A DNA stretch of 64,000 nucleotides from Scalesia atractyloides (taxonomy: Eukaryota > Streptophyta > Magnoliopsida > Asterales > Asteraceae): positions 49,309,681-49,373,680 of the forward strand of contig CAMTDV010000007.1 of NCBI GenBank assembly GCA_947069175.1, in the 5' to 3' direction. The notes under the pieces were generated by a model. That model saw only the letters and a list, made by a program, of their open reading frames with translations. It ran no database searches and was not told where the DNA came from. Positions 57,345-64,000 of this stretch are shown one piece after another (position 1 is the first letter of the stretch; every line of letters begins with the position of its first letter). The translations under genes were made by a program, and so were the position numbers.

Positions 57345-59628
57345 GGTAGCTTCGAACTTTATCAATTTCCACAGCCGCTGGTCATGATATTTCATCTTTA
57401 GATTGATCATCTTTGTCTGCACAAGCTCTTTGATATCCCAGAACGGTAGGTCTTTAAGTCGCTAAGATATCTAAAGTACTAGAGCCCATATTCCCTTTTT
57501 ATAGCATATACGTCCAATTCTTCGATCCATCCCCAACTGATAATGTCCCCCAGAGTAACATCAGCATCACGTGTAAAGAATGCTAGGGGACTTTTGAATT
57601 TTCACTCTTCGGGTAACTCTTTAAACCATAATTTTCGCATCTCTGCAATCTCTTCTTTTGATAAACGTTTAGGCACACTTCCTTGTTTCACAGCCTCTTC
57701 CACCTTTTGTTTCAACAAATCATTGTTTGTGGCTGAAAACATTTCATTGAAGGTTGGGAAGTCATTCATACCCTCACCAGCATAATTTACAGTATCATCA
57801 TCATTGGAATCATCCTCCACGACAACCTTATCATAATCATTGGCTTCAGAGATATGTTCGAAGTGATAATCTTCAGGCTGAATAGCACTGATGTCATTAG
57901 CTCATCTTCAAAGTCAAAATCAAACGATTCTTCATCCACTCCTAACATCTTGGCAATTTCTTCCTTTGTATAATTGTGGATGAATTCTCCTTCTTCAACA
58001 TTATGTTCCAAGTAAAAAATCCTTGGTTTTGGCACAGCAGGAACACTCGACATAGCAGTCATTGTGAGTATTCCTGCTTGCTGAGTATCCTTCAAAGCAT
58101 CACAAGACTCCCCCTGAACTTGGTCAGAATCAAGTTGGTTTGCCGAGTCATCCAAGTACACAGAAATATCAATATTATCATTAGCTCCAGAATCTGTTAC
58201 AACAATACCCAACCCACCCTGATCCTTATCATCATCCTTCCTACCATATCAGGTTTCTTCTTAGACGCATCATCGGCTTCATCTATATTTTCATTATCCT
58301 CCTCAAGATCTTCGTCAAAAGAATCAATCTCCTCGTCAATTTCCTTTAAGATCTTCCTTTTCTTCAAGAACTCCCGATGCTTCTCAGAAAGATTTGACAT
58401 ATCGATTTCCACATATTTCGGTTTCCCTATCAAAATGAAATTCATCGTCGGCACATACATAACCAAATCAGAAGATACTGGCACAAACTCAGCTTCTATT
58501 GCAGATTTTTCTTTCAAAGGATCCTCTCCAACCTTCTCCTTTCCTTTTCCTTGAGCATCAGATAATGCTTTGGCAATTCTTTCAAGTTCAGCCACCCTTT
58601 CTCTCGCCTCCTCCTTCTCAATCTCTTCTATCTCTGCTACAAGATGAATACCAAGCTTTTTGATAAGAATCTTCTGAAATAGGCTCATGTGTTTCTAATT
58701 TCTGAGGCATTCTTCATCATATTCTATCATACACTTTCGAAGCCTTTCATTTTCCGACACAAAACTCGCTAATATAGCCTCCAGACTCTTTCAATCTTCT
58801 TCCAGATTCTTTATACGATCTTGCAGCTCGACAATCTTTACATTGTTCAACATGATTTGGTTTTCTAATTATGTCAGCCTTGAGTCGTTGAACATGTCAA
58901 CTGTAAACTCTTCCCCTTGGAATATCTCCGAAGTCAAAATCAAACTGATCTTCTAACCTCGAGCCTTTTGAAAAATTGGAAGGATATTGAGTTGGATGAG
59001 GTTGAGGAGTTGTTTGTGGTGAAGGTGGTGATGGAGGTGGTTGTGGTGATGGTTGTGGAGGTGGTGATGGAGGTGGTTGTGGAGTTGGCTCAAAACTTGG
59101 TATTACACTTGATGCTTCAGCAGCTTTCTTCTTCAGTTTGCGCTTTGAACAACCTGATGGAGAGTTTGTTTTCCTTGTTGCGGGACATTTTAAGCACTTG
59201 GCAGCTGGCCTCTTAAGAGGCTTAACAACAGGAGTATCACTCTCAGAATCTGATGGAATGTATGTTGTATCATCCTCTCCTGTCTCTTTTCTCTTTCTTT
59301 CTTTAGCCTTTCGATGTTCCTCTTCCAAACACTCCAATTCCTTCTCTTTTCTCTTTTCCCTTTCCCCAGCAATCCTATCCTCAGAACCAGTACTCGAGGA
59401 GGACGGCTCTTCATCTCTACCAACTTCTCCACCAAATGCTTGTTGCTCTATGTCTGCAGCAACCGTTTCAACATTTTCATCACCCTGAATTGGTTCTTGA
59501 ACCTGCATATCTTCATTTTCCTGTTCATCAATAAGACCAGTACCAACAGAAGTACGCTTTCTTTGTTGAGGGGCAGAGGAGGAGGATGTGGCAGCTTGTT
59601 TTCTCTTTGTACCCTTGCTCCCCTTTTT
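57345..59628 (-). pseudogene. S4 accessory ORF, middle part
   Basis: Minus strand. From 59628 the fused frame gives KRKQAAT..., Glu/Lys-rich repeats, GEDDTTYIPSDSESDTPV, a Pro-rich tract (about 58985-59095) and DFDFGDIPRG. Next comes a coiled coil with AEIEEIEKEEARERVAELERIAKALSDAQGKGKEKVGED (about 58530-58640). IGKPKYVEIDMSNLSEKHREFLKKRK (58350-58440), an acidic block and EEIAKMLGVDEESFDFDFEDEL (57900-57970) follow. G interrupts it at 57344, and the C-terminus is at 3332-3989. The N-terminal quarter and the putative promoter are deleted. Confidence 0.82.
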
Positions 59629-59844
59629 GTCTTCTTTAGTAACAACGAGTGCTTTGTCGTTTGAGTTTGACGGACCGTCTTCAATGCACCATTCTAGTTT
59701 GGGGTTGAGGTTGATGATATATGGCCTTTTTGTAGTAATCATCAGCAAAAGGGTTCTGATTGCCCTTGACCTCTCAATTTGGACATTCTCTTTTGAAATG
59801 CCCCTTCTCTTGGCATTTGAAGCATGTAACCTTGGACTTATCAA
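58897..59844 (-). pseudogene. S4 gag-aORF fusion reading frame (315 codons)
   Basis: A single open frame runs from the gag zinc-knuckle region (the first part is out of the Gag frame until about 59690, then DGPSNSNDKALVVTKED in frame). It passes across a deletion junction near 59629 into the aORF (KKGSKGTKRKQ) and on through the Pro-rich tract. The deletion removes the rest of gag, all of pol, the spacer and the aORF start. Whether any fused product was ever made is unknown; the open state may be chance. Confidence 0.6.
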
Positions 59845-61086
59845 AGCCTAGTTTACCATCAAGTCCTCCCAAATTATGTCTTCCAGTAATTTCCATAAAA
59901 CGTTGAGCTCTTCGTACAATGGAAGTCATACACCACTTGATATCTCCATTTCAACCGGATCAATTTGATCATAATCTTCTTTTGTCATCTCTGGATTCCT
60001 AATTCTTCCAGCCACCAAACTTTCATACGATTCCAGTACTGAGGCAAGTAGGGTCATGTGTTGCTTTACGGCATTTTCGTCAAAATCTTGAGCATTCTGG
60101 ATGTTTACTATGATATTGCATTGTAGGATTCGTTGATTGGGATTAGATTGATTGTGCTGGCTGCTTGTGGATTGCTTTGAGCTTTGGGATGATTGTGGTC
60201 CTAGAGGCGTATTTGGATTGAAGGAAGCAAAAGATTGAATCCACCAGTTTGGCTTGATTGTGGACTTGGTGTGTTGATGGCACTGAAGGTTGTTTGAATT
60301 TTGGGACTCTGTATGTTTGCGGCAGGACTACCCTTGTAGTATAGATTCACATCCTGTTGTATCTGGGCGCCTTTGCTTTTTGCCATCTTCTGCATCTCCA
60401 GCTCATGCCCTTCTAATCTTTCGATTAATCTAGGCAATGAGAAATTACCATACTCAGTGCCGTTCTTTAGAATAGTCAAATAAGTGGACCATTCTCCTTC
60501 AGGTAGAGAATCTGCAAGTTTATCGACCAATTCTTCATTTGTCTTTACAATTCCCATACGCTTCATTTGTACCCTAGGTGACAGTACCTTTCAATCAACT
60601 ATTTCACTGTCTCTCCCTTGATAAGAGTAAAAATATCAAATTCTTTACTCAGTAGCTCTCTCTTTCCCTTTTGCAGTTGCGAACTTCCATAGAATTTTAA
60701 ACGTAAGGCATTCGATAAAGACTGAGCATTGTCATTGTACTGTAATAGTGCCAAGATATCTTCTTTTATGGCTTGCTGCATGATATTCATCATCTTCTTC
60801 TCATTGATGAACTTTTCTCTTTCGAGCTCTGAGAGTTGAGCTAGCGTTTTCTCAAGACCAGTTTCTCCAATAGGAGCCTGTATTTTGACTCAATAGCAAA
60901 CTAGCAAGTGAAGTGGTTAGCTTGAACCCAACTCATGAACCTTTCGCTCCAGCTATCATAGTCTTCTAGATTCATAAGCTTTGGAGGCTTTGTCATTATT
61001 CCCATTTCATTCTTGAGATTTATATTTTGTGTTGCGATAGTGGTAACAGCTGAAGCAGCAAATGCATTGAAAAATCCTTCTTCCAT
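59629..61086 (-). pseudogene. S4 gag, N-terminal two thirds
   Basis: The ATG at 61084-61086 starts MEEGFFNAFAASAVTTIATQ, then TKPPKLMNLEDYDSWSERFMSW. TNEELVDKLADSLPEGEWSTY follows (near 60490-60545, the block where S1 was split by the solo LTR), then KSKGAQIQQDVNLYYKG and the CCHC knuckle CFKCQEKGHFKREC (about 59780-59825). It ends at the deletion junction. Stops occur near 60600 and 60900. Confidence 0.87.
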
Positions 61087-61659
61087 TATATCCGCAATTT
61101 TTCAGAAACACAAACTTTCAACAACACTGATTAGATATAATTTGACAAGAACATGAAAGTTAAGAAAACTCCTTAAAATGTCCTTCGTGCGAGTGAGTCA
61201 TGTGCCTCGTGCGAGAGAGAGAGTTATTCGTGCGAGTGACTCTCCGCGCGAATCACTTACTCGTACAAATGACTATTTTAGAATTTAAGAATTTTAAGAA
61301 AACTTGTTTTCTTGCACGTGACAGGTCGTACGAGTGGCTATTCGTATGGATGGCTATTCGTACGAGTTCTCCTTCTGCTCGTACGAGTAGCTCAGGTCAA
61401 CAAACGGATGTTTTCTACAAATTTCATCATGATTTTGTTCGATTTTAGGTCTGTAAGTTTCAGGGATTTGTTAATGTTGATTTTAATGTGTTATACTAAA
61501 ATTCTAGTCCAATTCATCCATGAAATTCTCTAGATCTGAAGAATGTATGAAGAAAGAGTAGATATAGAAAATCTTTAATGGTTAAATCTTGATTTTCAAC
61601 TGCTGAAACGTGTTGTTTGTCTACTGAAACTTATTGTTTGTCCTCAAATCAGGCCTCAA
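61087..61659 (-). other. S4 untranslated leader
   Basis: Non-coding. A palindrome-like array (CTCGTGCGAG, CTCGTACGAG and related) spans about 61183-61395. It is equivalent in position and content to the S1 leader. Confidence 0.8.
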
Positions 61660-61672
61660 GGCTCTGATACAA
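61660..61672 (-). promoter_or_regulatory. S4 primer-binding site
   Basis: The minus strand reads TTGTATCAGAGCC, the initiator methionine tRNA site with one change, two bases inside the LTR at 61675. It shows that this LTR is the 5' one and that S4 reads leftward. Confidence 0.9.
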
Positions 61673-61674
61673 GT

Positions 61675-62109
61675 TGTGAGAGGGGATTGGCTCTCCTCCG
61701 TGAGCACCAGACCAACTTGAATCAACTAACAGAGGCGGAATTCATTGCTAGAGAGTTTGACAAACGAACAATCAAGTATGCTGCTTAAACGTTGTTACTT
61801 CTTATATTAATAAACGTGGAAAGTTACAGATTAGTAAACAAACGGACAGGGCTTCGCCTCAGTCACACATCAACAGCTATCGACACAACACTCAACCTCC
61901 ACTATATATAGGCCAACATGGCTCACACAAGGAGTGAGGTTGTTGACTCGTACGAGTGGTGCCTCATACGAGTGACAAGGTGTCACTCGTACGAGCCACA
62001 AAGGCTCACTCGTACGAGCCATCTAAAATACATAATATTTGACAAATCTAAGCCCTATTTACATGACCGACATATCCTAGACGTAGGCAATAGACATTGT
62101 GCAGCAACA
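61675..62109 (-). repeat. 5' LTR of S4
   Basis: 435 bp, on the minus strand TGTTGCTGCACAATG...CTCTCACA, pairing with 2864-3257. It carries several CTCGTACGAG motifs (61946-62020) and a TATA-like CTATATATAGG near 61902. Unusually, PPT-like sequence (reverse of AGGGGGAGTTT) lies outside it at 62110-62122. Confidence 0.93.
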
Positions 62110-62117
62110 AACTCCCC

Positions 62118-64000
62118 CTTGGATCCTTCGTGAAATTGATGAAATCAAGAAGCAGAAGAGACCGGCAGAGGATCAGTCTCCACTTGTGCCCAGGTCGTTG
62201 GATTTGCTACCCCATCATCAACAATCAAGCATTCCAGAGGATCCAATGTCCAGTTTCAAGGATCCTCAAATCTCCAACATGGATCACTAGCAATAACGCA
62301 GCCTCAAGGATCCTTTATCCTTCGGCGAGAATCACTGGAGACCACTGAGCCTCAAGGATTCTTCTACGAACCTGGAGGGTCACAGGGAATGTACCAGCCC
62401 CAAGGATTGTACTTTCAGCATCAAGGATCCTCAGCTCGGATTCAAGGATCCATGGATTATCCATCAAGGCCTTCAGGGCCAACATATCCTGGATCCAACA
62501 ACTTTCAGGATCAAGGATCTTCAAGGAGTCAACCACTCAAAAGTTTTGAAGTTCATGAAGGGGATTTCATCCCTATGCAGACCATTGCTTCTTCTGGTAC
62601 TACTATTACACCAGACATGTCTTATCCTAGATACACTTTCGGGATACCAACTTCAAACTAATCAGGAGGTAACAATTTTAATACATGTTTTGATACTAAC
62701 TATGGTTACATGCAGGATGCAGGGATCAATCAAGCCATGGCCAGAGAGTTACAGAAACTCAAGAGCATGATATCCAGCGTCCCAGGAGTGGTAAACCCAT
62801 TCCTAAGATTCCAGACGGAAGTCACAGAGTATCTCGTTTTGCACCTCCCATATTCAATGTTGAGTTACCAAAGCGTTTTCAAACCCCCAATATGAAGTTA
62901 TATGATGGTACCACTGATCCGGAAGAGCATGTGGCTCAGTACAGAGAAAGGATGGAGATCAACCCAATCCCCGAAAGGTTAAAAGAAGCTTGCTTATGTA
63001 AGGGCTTCGGATCCACACTCACTAAATCAACACTCAAATGGCTGCTAAGTCTTCCTCCCTATTCTATAATTTTATTTTCTCATTTAATTAAGTTATTCAA
63101 TAATCAGTTTTCTTGTAGTAGAACTTTTGAAAGGTTAACTAGAGATTTATATAGGATTACCCAAGCCCGTGATGAATCACTTAGAGATTATGTTACTAAA
63201 CTTGGTAGAGAATCTTAGACATCGCTACTACTGTAGAAGCGTTTAAGATGGGATCACAAAAATATTCTCCTTTCTATGATGATCTTGTTATAACACCTTG
63301 CAAGAACTTAGATGAAGTATGGAACAGGGCTCTAAGGTTCATCCGACTAGTGGATGACAAAAGGATCCAGGACATGTTATCTGGATCATCTAAGTAGGAG
63401 AAGCAAGGATCCTTCTACAGGAACAATTGATCCAAGCAATACTCAAGCATGACAATCAGAATGGTCATTCAATTGAACAGGAAGAGGATGAGGAGGAGTA
63501 TCCTCATATATCTAAATATTGTTTTTCTGCTAACAATAGTGAACTAATCCTTGCTTTGTAGAATCTAGGTGAGAAAGCTAGGTGGCCCAAAAAGAATGAG
63601 AAGTCTACATCCAACAAGGATAAATCGAAACAGTGTGCATATCATGAAGACTTTGGGCACCTTGCCGATGAATGTATAGCACTCAGGAAGGAGATAGGTT
63701 ACCTCCTCGGTAAAGGTTACCTGAAAGAGTTACTCAGAAGGAAGAAATCAAGGATCCAGGATCCTGAAAAGGTGCCCGAAAGAGCTCCTGCACCACCTGC
63801 AGACACTCAAATCATCAACTTCATTTTCGGAGGCTTTGATATATGTAGAACCTCATTCTCTACAGTGAAGAGGCATGCTAAGGAGACAAAGCTGGAAAAC
63901 AGAGACAGGCCTATCCAAACCTCCACTCTGACTCAGCAGAAAGTCACATCTTTTGATGAGGATAACCTCCGTTGGGGGATATCAAACTCCCAATCTACAT
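62118..64000 (+). pseudogene. Element T gag, continuation beyond S4
   Basis: ILREIDEIKKQKRPAEDQ is followed by a Gln/Pro/Gly-rich stretch with repeated CAAGGATCC words (62200-62560). The Tat-type Gag core then reads PKRFQTPNMKLYDGTTDPEEHVAQYRERMEINPIP (about 62868-62975), CKGFGSTLT...LKWLLSLPPYSI, NQFSCSRTFERLTRDLY and RDESLRDYVTKLG (to 63218). A zinc motif C-x2-H-x4-H-x4-C (CAYHEDFGHLADEC) spans about 63633-63674. Frameshifts and stops occur (62660, 62895, 63218). Protease and the rest of pol lie outside the window. Confidence 0.88.

Noticed and set aside
1..64000. tRNA or rRNA genes
   Set aside because: The only tRNA-related strings are 12-13 base primer-binding sites complementary to initiator tRNA; no cloverleaf or rRNA-like stretch was seen.

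Overview
The window is plant nuclear DNA, probably from a dicot of the daisy family (Asteraceae). The family guess rests on my recollection of similar Gag wording and is only moderately secure. I recognise no host gene. Almost all of it is one deeply nested stack of LTR retrotransposons, worked out from LTR pairs, target-site duplications (TSDs), primer-binding sites (PBS), polypurine tracts (PPT) and interrupted reading frames that resume on the far side of each insertion.

Layout, outermost first. (0) Positions 1-2863 and 62110-64000: a Tat-like Ty3/gypsy element (T; leader and Gag, running off the right edge), preceded by a gypsy LTR remnant and a 423-bp hAT-type MITE. (1) 2864-62109: a SIRE-like Ty1/copia element on the minus strand (S4), inserted in T gag. 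(2) 3990-57344: a chromovirus-like Ty3/gypsy element (G, plus strand) with about 3.1-kb LTRs, inserted in the 3' accessory gene of S4. (3a) 5050-30013: SIRE-like copia S1 (plus), inserted in the 5' LTR of G with TSD CCTCC. (4a) Inside S1: a 2158-bp solo LTR (6713-8870, TSD CTCTC) in gag and a second copia element, C2 (15093-23662, TSD CATCG/CATCA), just after pol. (3b) 35586-50607: a composite copia insertion in G gag (S3), built from two LTR types (A and B) in inverted order. G pol resumes at 50608 and runs to its 3' LTR.

The SIRE-like elements carry gag with two zinc knuckles, then protease, integrase, reverse transcriptase and RNase H in copia order. A long non-coding spacer and an accessory gene of about 1250 codons (aORF) follow, before the PPT and 3' LTR. 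The aORF occurs four times in the window, always decayed.

The observation I would follow first is the region ahead of the aORF. In both copies that keep it (S1 and S3), arrays of the palindrome CTCGTACGAG precede a TATA box. About 145 bp later comes a three-codon exon (ATG GGN AAG), then a GT...AG interval of about 0.53-0.55 kb. Removing that interval joins the ATG in phase to the conserved start of the aORF, which otherwise has no initiator. The same palindrome is clustered upstream of the TATA box in every copia LTR and again in the untranslated leaders. The accessory gene may therefore be an independently promoted, spliced transcription unit carried by the retrotransposon. Other points of interest are candidate conserved RNA stems in the pol-aORF spacer, a copied flank inside G, the A/B LTR mosaic, and a foreign-looking coding fragment replacing integrase and most of RT in C2.
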